A stretch of 64,000 nt of DNA from Fen-1231 sp035286465 (GCA_035286465.1 DATEDF010000127.1:1-64000); one strand, 5' to 3'. Positions 1-8,750 are shown, counted from the stretch's first letter. Notes: generated by a model not told the origin, from the letters alone. Translations and numbers: made by a program.

Positions 1-45
1 GGTTCAGGGTGCGGGGGAGGTGCGGGGGGCGGGGTTGGAGAAGAC

Positions 46-77
46 GCACGGGCCCGGCGTTTCTGCCGGGCCCGTGC
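46..77 (-). terminator. Hairpin terminator after pilQ
   Basis: A perfect 13-bp inverted repeat (46-58 with 65-77) has a 6-base loop and lies 31 bases past the pilQ stop on the minus strand. The sequence after it on that strand is only modestly T-rich (gcgtcttctcc), so it may work as a strong hairpin rather than a classical U-tract terminator. Its stem core GCACGGGCC also appears in the hairpin after pilA (8317-8352). Confidence 0.7.
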
Positions 78-108
78 CATGGTAGTCACGGCAGCGCGAG
101 ATCAAGGG

Positions 109-2046
109 TCAGGGCTTCTTTTCCGGGGCGCGAATGACCTCGCCCTCGTCCACGATGTGCGGCGTGATGAGGATCAGGAGGTCCTGCTTCCGCTCGACGG
201 TGTCCTCCGTGGAGAAGAGCCGGCCGATCCCGGGGAGCGACATCAGGAAGGGGATGCCCTTGCGGGTCTTCGAGACCTGCGTCTGCGTGAGCCCGCCGAT
301 CACGGCGGTCTCGCCGTCGGCGACCAGCACTTCGTTCTTGCTGTTGCGCTTGTTGGTCGAGGGCCCCGCCGTCGTGACGGCCGCGAGCGTCTGCTGTTCG
401 GCGAAGACGGTGAGCATGACCTGCCGGTTGGCGGTCACGTGCGGAGTCACGCGGAGCGTGATGCCGATGTTCTGGCGCTGGATCTGCGGTGCCACCGACT
501 GGATCTGGCCCGGGATGATCGGCGGGGTGAGCAGGAAGGCAAGCTCCGAACCGGCGAACAGCTCCGCCTCCTTGTTGTCCACCGTCGTCACGCTCGGCTC
601 GGCCTGCACGTCGGTGAGCTCTTCGGAGGCCAGGGCGTCGAGGAACGACGTCAGGTTGAAGCCGCCCAGCGTCATGTTGTAGATGAGGGACAGCGCGCTC
701 GTGCTCCTGTAGGGGCGGCTCGCGTTGGCCACCGCGGCCATGCCGTCGCCGGCGAGGTTCACGCGGAAGTCGCCGGGGACGGGCGTGTTGCCCTGGAAGC
801 GCGTGACGAGCGCGTTGGAGAACGTGTTCGCGCTCCCCAGGTCGTAGCTCAGGCCGAGCTGCTCGGTGCCGGTGCGGTCCACCGAGATGATCTTGGCCTT
901 GATGGTGACCTGCGGCGTGCGGACGTCCAGATCGCGGATGTAGCTCTCGATGTTCGCGAGGTTCGCCGCGGTCTCCGTGACGATGACCGTGTTGGTCTTC
1001 TCGTCGAAGGAGACCGTGCCACGCGCGGCGCACGCGGCGGCGGCCGCGCCCGGGGGCGCGGCGCCGCAGCCCGCACCGAGCAGCGACTTCACAGTGTTCG
1101 CCATCGTCTCCGCCTTCGCATAGTTGACGGCGATCACCCTCGTCTGCAGCGGCTCGACTTTCTCACGTTCGGCGAGGTTGGTGTAGCTGTCCACGGAGAT
1201 GATGCCCGTGGAGTCCTCGAGGGCGGAAAGCCCCTGCTGCTCCAGGATCTTCTTGAGCGCGATGTCCCACGGCTGGTCTTCGATCGTCGCGTTGACGAAG
1301 CCGTCCACGGTCCTGCCCATGATGATGGTGCGGCGGGCGAAGGCCGCGAAGGCCGCGAGCACATCGCGGATGTGCATGTCGCTGATCGTGATCGTGATGC
1401 GCGGCTCTTGCGACTGCAGCCCGGCGGATGACCGCGCGGAGGCGGCCGCGGGTTTCTCCGCGGCGGGCCTGGGCCGCTCTGCGGCGGCGGGCCTGGGCGG
1501 CTCAACCGTCACGGGCGGCGCGGCGAGCGGCACCGCGGCGGGTGGCGCCGCGGCGGGCGCCGGAGCGCTCACCTGCACGTCGGTCACCATCGTCTTCGCG
1601 AGACTGCCGGTACGCCAGGGCGCGAAGGCGTCGGACCCGCTCACGGACACCTTCACGTCGTGCTCACCGCGCACCACGGTGTACTCGCGCGGCGTGTCCA
1701 GCTCGAGCACCACGCGGACCCATTCGGCGCGGTACTGCGCGAAGCGGATGTTGGTGATGCCGCCGCGCGAGACCTTGTCGTAGAGCGACGCGGGCATGCC
1801 GAGCGTGGCGCCCTTGAGGTCGAGCACGATGCGGTGCGGCGCTTCGAGCGTGAAGTCCATCACGCCCACGGGGCCGTCCACGGCGATGACGACGTCCGCG
1901 CGTCCCGTGCCGGGCACCACGCTGAGCGCGGTGACGGCCCCCCCGGCGGGGGCTTCGCGCGGAGCGGACGGCCCCTGGCCACCGGCGCCGGCGCGCGGGA
2001 TCAGAATCGCGGCCGCCATCGCGGCCACACTCCAGACTCGCCTCAT
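109..2046 (-). CDS. pilQ: Type IV pilus secretin PilQ
   Basis: PilQ is the outer-membrane ring through which the pilus leaves the cell. The 645-residue product has a signal peptide, an AMIN-type domain (about residues 40-130), a Pro/Ala-rich linker (about 150-210), an STN/secretin N0-like domain (about 215-290, with ITISDMHIRDVLAAFA), a secretin N1 domain and a C-terminal secretin domain (about 420-640, ending LLILITPHIVDE). Its start overlaps the pilP stop by ATGA, as expected for the pilMNOPQ operon. The N-terminus ends RAGAGGQGPSAP, so an A-G-G|Q cleavage is possible. The length is close to that of other PilQ proteins. Last gene of its operon, followed by a hairpin. Confidence 0.96.
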   Translation of the reverse strand: MRRVWSVAAMAAAILIPRAGAGGQGPSAPREAPAGGAVTALSVVPGTGRADVVIAVDGPVGVMDFTLEAPHRIVLDLKGATLGMPASLYDKVSRGGITNIRFAQYRAEWVRVVLELDTPREYTVVRGEHDVKVSVSGSDAFAPWRTGSLAKTMVTDVQVSAPAPAAAPPAAVPLAAPPVTVEPPRPAAAERPRPAAEKPAAASARSSAGLQSQEPRITITISDMHIRDVLAAFAAFARRTIIMGRTVDGFVNATIEDQPWDIALKKILEQQGLSALEDSTGIISVDSYTNLAEREKVEPLQTRVIAVNYAKAETMANTVKSLLGAGCGAAPPGAAAAACAARGTVSFDEKTNTVIVTETAANLANIESYIRDLDVRTPQVTIKAKIISVDRTGTEQLGLSYDLGSANTFSNALVTRFQGNTPVPGDFRVNLAGDGMAAVANASRPYRSTSALSLIYNMTLGGFNLTSFLDALASEELTDVQAEPSVTTVDNKEAELFAGSELAFLLTPPIIPGQIQSVAPQIQRQNIGITLRVTPHVTANRQVMLTVFAEQQTLAAVTTAGPSTNKRNSKNEVLVADGETAVIGGLTQTQVSKTRKGIPFLMSLPGIGRLFSTEDTVERKQDLLILITPHIVDEGEVIRAPEKKP

Positions 2047-2735
2047 TGCGGTCTCCTTCCCGGCTGCCCGCCGGCTCTCCGATTCAGGTCGACCGGGAGC
2101 GTCTCCTGCCGACTGAATCCGAATTCGTCGATGCTGAACGTGATGTCCTGCTGGCCGATCTTGACGACTTTCATCCGGCCGACGACGTCACCGACCGTCA
2201 CGCGGTACGTCTCCCTCGTGGAGACGTCCTCGAGCACCGCGACCGAGCGGTTCGGCGCGACGTGGTCGTAGAGCACGGCGATGAGCGAAAGGTCCGCCAG
2301 CAGCGGTTTGAGCTCGCCGGATGCCATCAGCGAAACGAACGGATCACGCCGGCCCTCGTCGGAGTAGGAGAACTCCTCGCGGTAGAAGGTGACGGTCCCC
2401 TTGCCGCCGCTCTGGCTCGCGCTGCCGCGGCGCGCCGCCGAGTCGGCGGCCTGCGCGGCCCGTGCGGAGTCGGCCTTCGTCGGGGCGCCCTGCGCGCCTC
2501 GCGCGCCGGGCGCGCTCCTGGCGCCCGCCTGCGCGGCCGCTGCGGGAAGCGCGCCGGCCTTTCCCTCGGCGCCCGCCTTCTCCACGGCCCTGGTCTGCTC
2601 GTTGGTCTTGGCGGCCGCCTTCTTCGCGGCGTCAATCGGCTTCTTGATGGACGGCGGCATCACCTGCGCCGGCGCGGCGCGGAGCGCGGCGCCCGCGAGG
2701 ACGAGCACGATGGCAACGGCAGCGCGGCGCATCAC
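2043..2735 (-). CDS. pilP: Type IV pilus alignment protein PilP-like
   Basis: A 230-residue exported protein. After the signal peptide (cleavage APA|QVMPP) comes a long Ala/Lys/Gly-rich low-complexity linker to about residue 120, then a compact PilP-like beta domain (GRRDPFVSL, IAVLYDHVAPNRSVAVLED, TYRVTVGDVVGRMKVVKI). PilP bridges the PilN/PilO inner-membrane dimer to the PilQ secretin. It starts inside the pilO stop (ATGA) and its own stop overlaps pilQ. Unlike typical PilP I see no lipobox cysteine; the N-terminus looks like a signal-peptidase-I substrate. The 3' end holds two of the three RTCGAY hexamers found in the window (2088, 2127). Confidence 0.85.
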   Translation of the reverse strand: MMRRAAVAIVLVLAGAALRAAPAQVMPPSIKKPIDAAKKAAAKTNEQTRAVEKAGAEGKAGALPAAAAQAGARSAPGARGAQGAPTKADSARAAQAADSAARRGSASQSGGKGTVTFYREEFSYSDEGRRDPFVSLMASGELKPLLADLSLIAVLYDHVAPNRSVAVLEDVSTRETYRVTVGDVVGRMKVVKIGQQDITFSIDEFGFSRQETLPVDLNRRAGGQPGRRPQ

Positions 2736-3340
2736 CCACCCCCCGGCTTGCTCTTCGGCGTAGGCGGCGCCGTGCGCACGACGTAGGTCTGGATCTCGAA
2801 GGTGCTCTGCAGGATCTGCTTCCCGGGCGGGTTCCTCGGCTGGCCCTGGGGAATCTGGAGCCCGAGGTTCATCGGCGAGACGATCCGGCTGAGCGACGCG
2901 ATGTTCGCGAGCGCCTGCGCGATGTCGTGATACGCGCCGTTGATCTTCACCCGGTACCGGTAGGTGTCGAACATCTCGCCTTCGATCACCGGTTCCGGCT
3001 CGAAGCCGGCGAGATCGAACTTCGCGCGGCGCGCCGCGGTCGAGACCTGCTCGAGCAGCGCGGGCACTTCGTTCCCCGCCGGCACGAGCGTGCGCATCAG
3101 CGAAAGGTTCTCGCGGAAGGCGGCCGCCTCCGCGCGAATCTGCTCGACCGTCCCCTTGGCGAGCTGCGCCTTCGCCTTCTGGTTCGCTTCGTCGAGCGAG
3201 TCCACGTGCGTCGCGAGCGCATCCACGTTCGCCGTGTTCGGATCGTACACGAAGTACCAGAACGCCCCGACAAGGCCGAACGCCACGATCGCGATCGCCG
3301 TCAGGATCTGGTCCCGCTGGTTCTGCGGTCCGAGGGCCAC
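2732..3340 (-). CDS. pilO: Type IV pilus alignment protein PilO
   Basis: A 202-residue inner-membrane protein: a short cytoplasmic tail, one membrane segment (about residues 14-33, LTAIAIVAFGLVGAFWYFVY), a coiled-coil stretch (about 35-85), then a periplasmic ferredoxin-like fold (MFDTYRYRVKINGAYHDIAQALANIASL). PilO pairs with PilN in the alignment complex. I chose the GTG at 3340, two bases after the pilN stop and preceded by GGTGAGG, because the frame stays open far upstream inside pilN and a longer start would overlap it. The stop overlaps pilP by ATGA. Confidence 0.9.
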   Translation of the reverse strand: MALGPQNQRDQILTAIAIVAFGLVGAFWYFVYDPNTANVDALATHVDSLDEANQKAKAQLAKGTVEQIRAEAAAFRENLSLMRTLVPAGNEVPALLEQVSTAARRAKFDLAGFEPEPVIEGEMFDTYRYRVKINGAYHDIAQALANIASLSRIVSPMNLGLQIPQGQPRNPPGKQILQSTFEIQTYVVRTAPPTPKSKPGGG

Positions 3341-3342
3341 GC

Positions 3343-4095
3343 CTACCTCACCAGGATCTTGAGCGGGACGAGGCGGATGGCCGCCGAGTCCGGCTGCTGG
3401 AGCTTCATGTCGAGCGTGAACTCCGTCGCCTCCTTGTTGCCCGGCTGGAGGATGACGAGATCCGTCTTGGTCAGCTGTACGTTCTCGATCCAGGGCGAGG
3501 CATCGAGCTGCTTCATGAAGCGCGTCATCGCCTGGATGTCCACGGTCTGGCCGATGATGCGCCAGGTGAGCGTCCCCGCGGCCGCCGCGGCGGAATCCGC
3601 CTGGGCCGCGAGCTTGCTCTTCCCCTTCGCCTCGCCGGACAGGCCCGCCTCGATCTCGGGCGAGAGGTTCGAGACGGCGCTCGTCTGATTGAGCTGCCTG
3701 AGCCACACGTACGGCGGGAGCGCGCGGCTGACTTCGTCGAGGACGTGCGGCCAGATGAACCGCGAGCCGTCAATGGCGCGGATGATGTTGATCTGGCGCA
3801 CGACGGAGTCGCGCTGCGCCTCCGCGGCACTGCGCTGCGCGATGACCGCGGCGTAGCGCGTGGAGTCCTGCACCGCGACGGTCTCGCGCTCGGTGAGGCT
3901 CGCGACGCGCCGGTTCTGGTAGAGCCACATCCCGCCGACGGCGAGGAGCGCGACCACCACGCTCGCGATCGCCCCGATGAGATACGGGTCGCGGATCTTG
4001 GCGGAGAGGTTGCCGAAGACCGCGCCGAAGTCCACCTTGGCGGCTCGGCCCCGCTTCGCCTTGCGCGCGCCTGGGAGAAGGTTGATTTCGATCAT
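3343..4095 (-). CDS. pilN: Type IV pilus alignment protein PilN
   Basis: A 250-residue protein beginning MIEINLLPGARKAKRG. The INLLP motif is the PilN signature that docks into PilM. One membrane segment lies at about residues 40-60 (YLIGAIASVVVALLAVGGMWLYQ), followed by a coiled-coil and a periplasmic domain. PilN links cytoplasmic PilM to periplasmic PilO/PilP. It is 40 bases after pilM and 2 bases before pilO in the same operon. Confidence 0.93.
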   Translation of the reverse strand: MIEINLLPGARKAKRGRAAKVDFGAVFGNLSAKIRDPYLIGAIASVVVALLAVGGMWLYQNRRVASLTERETVAVQDSTRYAAVIAQRSAAEAQRDSVVRQINIIRAIDGSRFIWPHVLDEVSRALPPYVWLRQLNQTSAVSNLSPEIEAGLSGEAKGKSKLAAQADSAAAAAGTLTWRIIGQTVDIQAMTRFMKQLDASPWIENVQLTKTDLVILQPGNKEATEFTLDMKLQQPDSAAIRLVPLKILVR

Positions 4096-4135
4096 GGTGC
4101 GCGGGTGACCGTTGCTCGTGGTCGGGAACGCACGG

Positions 4136-5179
4136 TCAGGCGACCTGGCGGAGCGCCAACCCGATCGGCAGCATCAGAAGGGGCGCCACCTCGTCAGTGA
4201 CGAGCGACTCGAGGGCGCCGTCACGCACCTTCAAGTTCGCCAACGGGTTAGCCTGCGAGACTTCGAGCCGCAGGCGGTTGCCGAGCGCGTCGGAGAGCCC
4301 GGGGATGCGCGAGCCGCCTCCGCAGAGGTAGACGGCGCGCAGCTGGCCCGCCGAGCGCGAGGACGAAGCGAGAAACGCCGCGGCGCGCTCGATGCCCACC
4401 GCGATCTCCTCGCCGCGCCCCTCGATGACCGCGTCGAGGTGCGGCGACCGGTCATATCCCTGCAGGAGCGTCGCCGCCTCTTCGGGGGAGAGACCGCGCT
4501 CGCGCTGGAGATCCTCGCGGAATCGGCGCGTGCCCACGGTAATGTCGCGCGTGAGAATCGGCACGCCGTCGTCGAGAATGTTGATGTTCGTGACCTCGTG
4601 ACCGATGTTCACGAGCGCGACCACGCCCTGCATCGCGTCGGGGTAGTTCATCTCGAAGGCGTTGTGCAGCGCGAAGGCGTCCACGTCCACGATGGCGGGC
4701 GTCAATCCCGCCTCCTGCAGCACCCGCAGTTTGGCCTCGACAAGCTCTCGCTTGGCGGCCACGAGCAGGACGTTCATCTCCATCCCTTCGCCGTCGGGAT
4801 CGAGGATCTGGAAGTCGAGTTCCACCGACTCCATGTCGAAGGGAACGTGCTGCTCGGCCTCCCAGCGCATCAGCTCGCGCGCCTGCTGCTCCTTCACGCG
4901 CTCGATCTGGATCTTCTTGATGATCACGTCGCGGCCACCCACCGCGGTGACGACCGATTTCGAAATGACGCCGGCGGCAGCAAGGCCCCCCGTGATCGCC
5001 TCCGAGACGATGCCGGGATCCATGATCTCTCCCTCGACGATCGCATCGGCCAGGAGGGGAGTGATCGAGACCTTCGTGAGCTCGGGCTCGGGCTTGCTGT
5101 GGTCAATCACGGCCACCTTGATGAGGCCGGAGCCGATGTCGAGTCCCACTGTGGTCTTCTTCCGCCCGAAGAGTGCCAT
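4136..5179 (-). CDS. pilM: Type IV pilus actin-like ATPase PilM
   Basis: A 347-residue actin-fold protein beginning MALFGRKKTTVGLDIGSGLIK; GLDIGS is the phosphate-1 loop. Further landmarks are VALVNIGHEVTNINIL (phosphate 2) and VYLCGGGSRIPGL (adenosine motif). PilM is cytoplasmic and binds the N-terminal peptide of PilN. First gene of the pilMNOPQ operon, after a 305-base gene-free gap, so a promoter is expected just upstream. Confidence 0.95.
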   Translation of the reverse strand: MALFGRKKTTVGLDIGSGLIKVAVIDHSKPEPELTKVSITPLLADAIVEGEIMDPGIVSEAITGGLAAAGVISKSVVTAVGGRDVIIKKIQIERVKEQQARELMRWEAEQHVPFDMESVELDFQILDPDGEGMEMNVLLVAAKRELVEAKLRVLQEAGLTPAIVDVDAFALHNAFEMNYPDAMQGVVALVNIGHEVTNINILDDGVPILTRDITVGTRRFREDLQRERGLSPEEAATLLQGYDRSPHLDAVIEGRGEEIAVGIERAAAFLASSSRSAGQLRAVYLCGGGSRIPGLSDALGNRLRLEVSQANPLANLKVRDGALESLVTDEVAPLLMLPIGLALRQVA

Positions 5180-5484
5180 GGCCTTTCGCCGACCGAGTGA
5201 ACCCTGGTGAACGAGGGTGGCCGATACGGGACGTGACGAGCCGCCCCGAATCAGCCCGGAGATCCTGAATCACAACTATAAGGTCGGGGCGCCAAACTTG
5301 GTTCTGCGCCGACGACAGTGTCAATGGACTGTCCGACCGGAACCCCCTGGCCTTGCTCGCACTTCCAGGTGGCCAGCGGGCTTCGAACGGGCCGCCCGCC
5401 CGGGCCGAAGCCGGCACGAACGGACGGCCTGCCACCATGACACGAGCGGCAGGGGGGTGAGGTAACAGTCGGGTGTGGCGGCAT
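5180..5484. other. Gene-free spacer between pilX-like gene and pilM
   Basis: No convincing gene lies in these 305 bases; the open frames are short and Arg/Gly-rich in the wrong phase. An imperfect stem (5379-5385 with 5406-5412, GC-rich loop) could end the minor-pilin transcript. A TATAGT lies near the pilM side. A TTGACA on the minus strand (5319-5324) is about 38 bases from that TATAGT, too far to pair with it. Confidence 0.5.
5275..5280 (-). promoter_or_regulatory. Possible -10 element of pilM operon
   Basis: TATAGT on the minus strand, about 96 bases before the pilM ATG, in one of the few AT-richer patches of the spacer. The same hexamer is the -10 candidate before pilB. No good -35 sits 16-18 bases upstream, so this is weak. 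Confidence 0.3.
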
Positions 5485-5976
5485 CTAGGGGAGCTGGGTC
5501 CACCACCAGCCCGGCAGGCGGCTCACGCGGAGGGCGGGGCGACCGCCGCCGCTGTCGGGCACGATGCGGAGCAGCGCGAGGGTGGTGACGTCGGCGCGGA
5601 CGCCCCCGGCCCAGGCGCGGGCGACGATGACGGCGCGCTCGAGCCCGCCGCCGAGCGCCTGCACGGTGACCCGCACAGTGTCACTCTTCTCGACGCGCGC
5701 AGACCCCCGGACGGCGCCGCGCGGCAGCGTGAGGAGGGTACTGTCGGCCGGACCGGCGAGGAGGTCGGCGAGCGCGCTCGCGGCGGCCGCCTGCGCCCGG
5801 GCCAGGGCGACGTCGCCGCGCGAGACGCGGAGCTCCTGCACGGCGCCATCGAGGAGCAGCGCCACCAGCATCGCAAGGAGGACGAGCGCGAAGAGCGCGA
5901 GGGGGAGCGCGAACCCGGCGCGGAGCGGCGCGCGGAGCAGCGCGCGGAGCGGCGCGTCAGGGAGCGCCGGTTGCAC
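5485..5976 (-). CDS. Minor pilin, PilX/GspK-like
   Basis: A predicted 163-residue protein. After a short basic leader the hydrophobic helix starts at RAG|FALPLALFALVLLAMLVALLL; there is no Glu at +5, as in the GspK/PilX class of tip pseudopilins. I used the GTG at 5976 because it overlaps the end of the pilW-like gene (stop 5957) and gives a short leader; the open frame runs further upstream only as shadow. The rest is Ala/Gly/Arg-rich and hard to classify. Position after pilV-like and pilW-like genes supports a minor-pilin role. Confidence 0.65.
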   Translation of the reverse strand: MQPALPDAPLRALLRAPLRAGFALPLALFALVLLAMLVALLLDGAVQELRVSRGDVALARAQAAAASALADLLAGPADSTLLTLPRGAVRGSARVEKSDTVRVTVQALGGGLERAVIVARAWAGGVRADVTTLALLRIVPDSGGGRPALRVSRLPGWWWTQLP

Positions 5977-6799
5977 GGTTGCGGAGCGTGATGACGAGGC
6001 GCCGCGACTCCCCGGGCGTGAGCGCCTCGCGACGCGGTGCGCGGAGCATGGCCTCCAGACGCGGCTCGCCCTCCACGAGGGTGAAGGCGAGCCCGGAGTC
6101 GGACGCGGAGGCGAGCGGCCCCGCGACCGGCTGCGCGTTCCCGCAGCCCGGCGAGCCGCTGCAGCGGCGGTAGGCAAGCGACCATGAGCGATCACCGCCG
6201 CGCGTGAGGACGAAGCGTCCGCGGCGCAGCAGGCGAACGGGGGCGCCGGCGCCGGCCGACGGCGGCAGCGCGCGGTCCAGGCGCAGCCGCGTCACGGGGC
6301 GGCGCGCGACGCTGTCGGCCGCCGAGAGGAGTCCGCTCGCGGGCGTGCAGCCGGCGCCGTCCGCGCGCGAGGCCACGGAGTCCGCGCGCGCCGTGCGCCA
6401 CGAGCCGCCCCCGGCGCTGTCGAAGACGGCGACGAGATCACCCACCTCGGGCGGCAGGCGCCAGACCGTGACGGGGAGCACGGCGGTGGACAGCGCCGGC
6501 GGCAGCACGAGCAGGCGGCCCGTGGCGACACACGCCGCGGACGTGCCCACCAGCCCCAGGAACTCGGCGGCGGTGTCGCCGACGAGCCGGAGCGAGTCGG
6601 CCGCGGCCGAGCGCAGCTCGGCGGCGAGCGTGAGTTCGGCTTCGCTCAGGGTGCGGCGCGCTTCGCTCGACGCGGTGACCCGCCGCGCGTAGCGTTCGGC
6701 GCCGACCATGGCGGCGGCGGCCGCCGCAGAGACCACGGCGGCGAGCACGCACGCGACCACGAGTTCGGCGAGCGCGGCGCCCCCCGGAGTGCGCCTCAT
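5957..6799 (-). CDS. Minor pilin, PilW-like prepilin
   Basis: A 280-residue protein starting MRRTPGGAALAELVVACVL. Cleavage at GG|AALAE would leave Glu at +5, the prepilin hallmark, followed by a 20-residue hydrophobic helix. The body is a Ser/Ala/Leu-rich soluble domain with several Cys. The ATG at 6799 overlaps the stop of the preceding prepilin gene (ATGA), which decides it against an in-frame start at 6955. PilW-class minor pilins prime pilus assembly and sit at the tip. Confidence 0.68.
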   Translation of the reverse strand: MRRTPGGAALAELVVACVLAAVVSAAAAAAMVGAERYARRVTASSEARRTLSEAELTLAAELRSAAADSLRLVGDTAAEFLGLVGTSAACVATGRLLVLPPALSTAVLPVTVWRLPPEVGDLVAVFDSAGGGSWRTARADSVASRADGAGCTPASGLLSAADSVARRPVTRLRLDRALPPSAGAGAPVRLLRRGRFVLTRGGDRSWSLAYRRCSGSPGCGNAQPVAGPLASASDSGLAFTLVEGEPRLEAMLRAPRREALTPGESRRLVITLRNRATGAP

Positions 6800-7155
6800 T
6801 CGGGGCACGCGATCCTCGCCTCGATCACGAGGACGGCGTGCGAACGGGCGAGCCGCAGCGAATCGGTGAGACGCCACGCGCCGTTCACCGCCGTTGCCCG
6901 CCACGACTCGGCGCCCCACGGCTCCGCGCTGCGGCCCGCGGTGTCGGAGCCGCACGCGCGGGCGGCGAGCGCCTCCACGCGCACCCGGGCGCGGCCCGCT
7001 GCGCCCGCGTGCGCGGCCGCGAGGTCACGCAGGTGCCGGTCGCCGGCCAGCGCGGCCGCCAGCCCGGCGGCGCCGACACCGAGCAGCGAAAGCGAGACGA
7101 GCAGCTCGACGAGCGAGAACGCGGCGCGAGCGTGCACCAGTGGTGCGCGTGTCAT
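6796..7155 (-). CDS. Minor pilin, PilV/GspI-like prepilin
   Basis: A 119-residue small prepilin with leader MTRAPLVHARAA|FSLVELLVSLSLLGV; Glu is at +5 but the -1 residue is Ala rather than Gly. An in-frame ATG at 7197 would give a 26-residue leader; I chose 7155 for the typical short basic leader, although neither start has a good ribosome site. It heads the minor pilin trio with ATGA coupling to the pilW-like gene and lies 63 bases after the histidine-kinase gene. Confidence 0.66.
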   Translation of the reverse strand: MTRAPLVHARAAFSLVELLVSLSLLGVGAAGLAAALAGDRHLRDLAAAHAGAAGRARVRVEALAARACGSDTAGRSAEPWGAESWRATAVNGAWRLTDSLRLARSHAVLVIEARIACPE

Positions 7156-7218
7156 CACGCGCAAGGTGCGATGCCGCGCGCGCGAATGTGTCACCATTCG
7201 CCCGCACGGCGGAGCGAA

Positions 7219-8298
7219 TCAGCGCGGCGCGGGCGGCGCGGGCTCGTGCAACGGGAGCACCAGGTGAAATGCGGCGCCGCCTTCGCGAGAACGCTGCACC
7301 CAGACGAGACCGCCCATCGCCTCCACCACGCGGCGCACGATGGCGAGGCCGAGTCCCGAGCCTTCGTCGGACGCCTTGGTCGTGAAGAAGGGCTCGAAGA
7401 TGCGCTCCTCGTTGCCGGCCGCGACGCCGTGACCGCTGTCCGCGAACACGATCTTCGCGACCTCCGCCCCGTCGTTCGCGGCGATCCACTGCTCGAGCCG
7501 CACGTCGCGCACGCGGAGGAGGGCGCCGTCCGTCGCGCGCGCGTCCGCGGCGCGGCGCAGCGACCCGTCCGCGAGCGCCGTGCGCTGAAGCCGCCGCGTC
7601 CAGACCGTGAGGCGGCCGCCCGCGGGCATCGCGTCGGCGGCGTTGAGCACCAGATTCGCGAACGTCTGCTCGAGATCGAGCGGAGTGCCGCGCACGGGAA
7701 GCGGGCGCCCGTCGAGCCTCGTCTCGAGCGTGATGCGGCGCAGGATGCCCTGATCGCCCAGGAAGCCAAGCGTCTCGCGCAGCGCGTCTTTCACCTCCGC
7801 GCCGCGCGAGCCCGGCTCCCGCGGGCGCGCGTGGTCGAGGAATCCGTCCACGAGACGTTCGATGCGCGAGACTTCGCGGCGGAGCGACCCCAACGTCCCC
7901 CGCAGCTCCGGCGGTACCTTCTCCTCGAGCGAATGGGCGTAGTTCGCGATCGCACAGAGCGGGTTGCCGACCTCGTGCGCCAGCGAGGCCGCCACGCGCC
8001 CCGCGCCGGCGAGCAGCTCGGCGCGCGAGCGCTCCGACTCGGCGGCACCGGCCTGGCGCTCCAGCGCGGTGATGGCCTCGAGGAGCGGGCGACGGAGGAA
8101 CCAACTGCCGATGATCGTGACGGCGAGCGCGGCGGAGATCAGGCCGAAGATCGCGCCCACGGCGCGCCAGTCGCGACCGCTCGGGAGGGGGAAGATCGCG
8201 AGATTCACGAGTCCGAGCACGAGCACGATCCCCACCAGCCACGCCGTCTTGCGGCGCAGCTCGGCTCGAAGGGTGCTGGCGGTGTGGGCGGGGTTCAT
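7219..8298 (-). CDS. Membrane sensor histidine kinase (orphan)
   Basis: A 359-residue kinase: two membrane segments (about 18-38 and 46-68) with almost no periplasmic loop, a short coiled linker, HisKA with phospho-acceptor H108 (SLAHEVGNPLCAI), then HATPase_c with N box (NLVLNAADAMP), G1 (FADSGHGVA) and G2 (GSGLGLAIVRR). It sits between pilA and the minor pilins with no response regulator beside it. The small sensing loop suggests it senses the membrane, or a partner protein such as unassembled pilin. It probably belongs to the minor-pilin transcript. Confidence 0.88.
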   Translation of the reverse strand: MNPAHTASTLRAELRRKTAWLVGIVLVLGLVNLAIFPLPSGRDWRAVGAIFGLISAALAVTIIGSWFLRRPLLEAITALERQAGAAESERSRAELLAGAGRVAASLAHEVGNPLCAIANYAHSLEEKVPPELRGTLGSLRREVSRIERLVDGFLDHARPREPGSRGAEVKDALRETLGFLGDQGILRRITLETRLDGRPLPVRGTPLDLEQTFANLVLNAADAMPAGGRLTVWTRRLQRTALADGSLRRAADARATDGALLRVRDVRLEQWIAANDGAEVAKIVFADSGHGVAAGNEERIFEPFFTTKASDEGSGLGLAIVRRVVEAMGGLVWVQRSREGGAAFHLVLPLHEPAPPAPR

Positions 8299-8316
8299 GC
8301 GCAGGGACGCATGAAG

Positions 8317-8352
8317 GCACGGGCCGGGCGATGACCTCCGCCCGGCCCGTGC
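8317..8352 (-). terminator. Hairpin terminator after pilA
   Basis: A perfect 14-bp stem (8317-8330 with 8339-8352) with an 8-base loop starts 26 bases after the pilA stop on the minus strand. No U-tract follows. Such a hairpin would let abundant pilA mRNA end, or be stabilised, before the histidine kinase gene. Confidence 0.72.
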
Positions 8353-8378
8353 ACTTCGTCAGGAGAAAGCCGCGCCGT

Positions 8379-8750
8379 TTACTGGCAGATCGGCTCGCCT
8401 TCGTTGGTCGCGCCGCCACCAAGCGAGATCGCGCAGGTCTTGGTGGTCGAGTTGTGCGTCGCCGACGCCGACCAGCCCGTCGCCGTGACGCCACCAATCG
8501 TGACCGTCACGCCGCTGGACGCCTTGTAATTCGTGCCCAGCGTCCCCGTGCTCGACGCGTACGTGCTGTTGTTGTCCGAGAAGTACGCCTCCTGCGCCGT
8601 CACCAGATTGCGCAGGTCGGACTTCATCGAGGCGATGTACGCCTTTTCCTTCGTGTTCGCGAACTTCGGGATCGCGATCGCGGCCAGAATGCCGATGATC
8701 ACGACGACGATCAACAGCTCGATCAGGGTAAAGCCTCTGCGTGTGGACAT
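8379..8750 (-). CDS. pilA: Major type IV pilin PilA
   Basis: A 123-residue type IVa prepilin: leader MSTRRG|FTLIELLIVVVIIGILAAIAIPKF with Gly at -1, Phe at +1 and Glu at +5. The C-terminal part carries two Cys (KTCAISLGG and EGEPICQ) that can form the usual D-loop disulfide. A strong ribosome site (GGAGGAG, 6 bases upstream) marks the ATG. The gene has its own long leader with a -24/-12 promoter at 8886-8901 and is followed by a strong hairpin, so it is likely transcribed alone under PilR control. Confidence 0.95.
   Translation of the reverse strand: MSTRRGFTLIELLIVVVIIGILAAIAIPKFANTKEKAYIASMKSDLRNLVTAQEAYFSDNNSTYASSTGTLGTNYKASSGVTVTIGGVTATGWSASATHNSTTKTCAISLGGGATNEGEPICQ

Noticed and set aside
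5319..5324. TTGACA as the -35 of the pilM operon
   Set aside because: It is about 38 bases from the only good -10 (TATAGT at 5275-5280) and no other -10 is at 16-18 bases.
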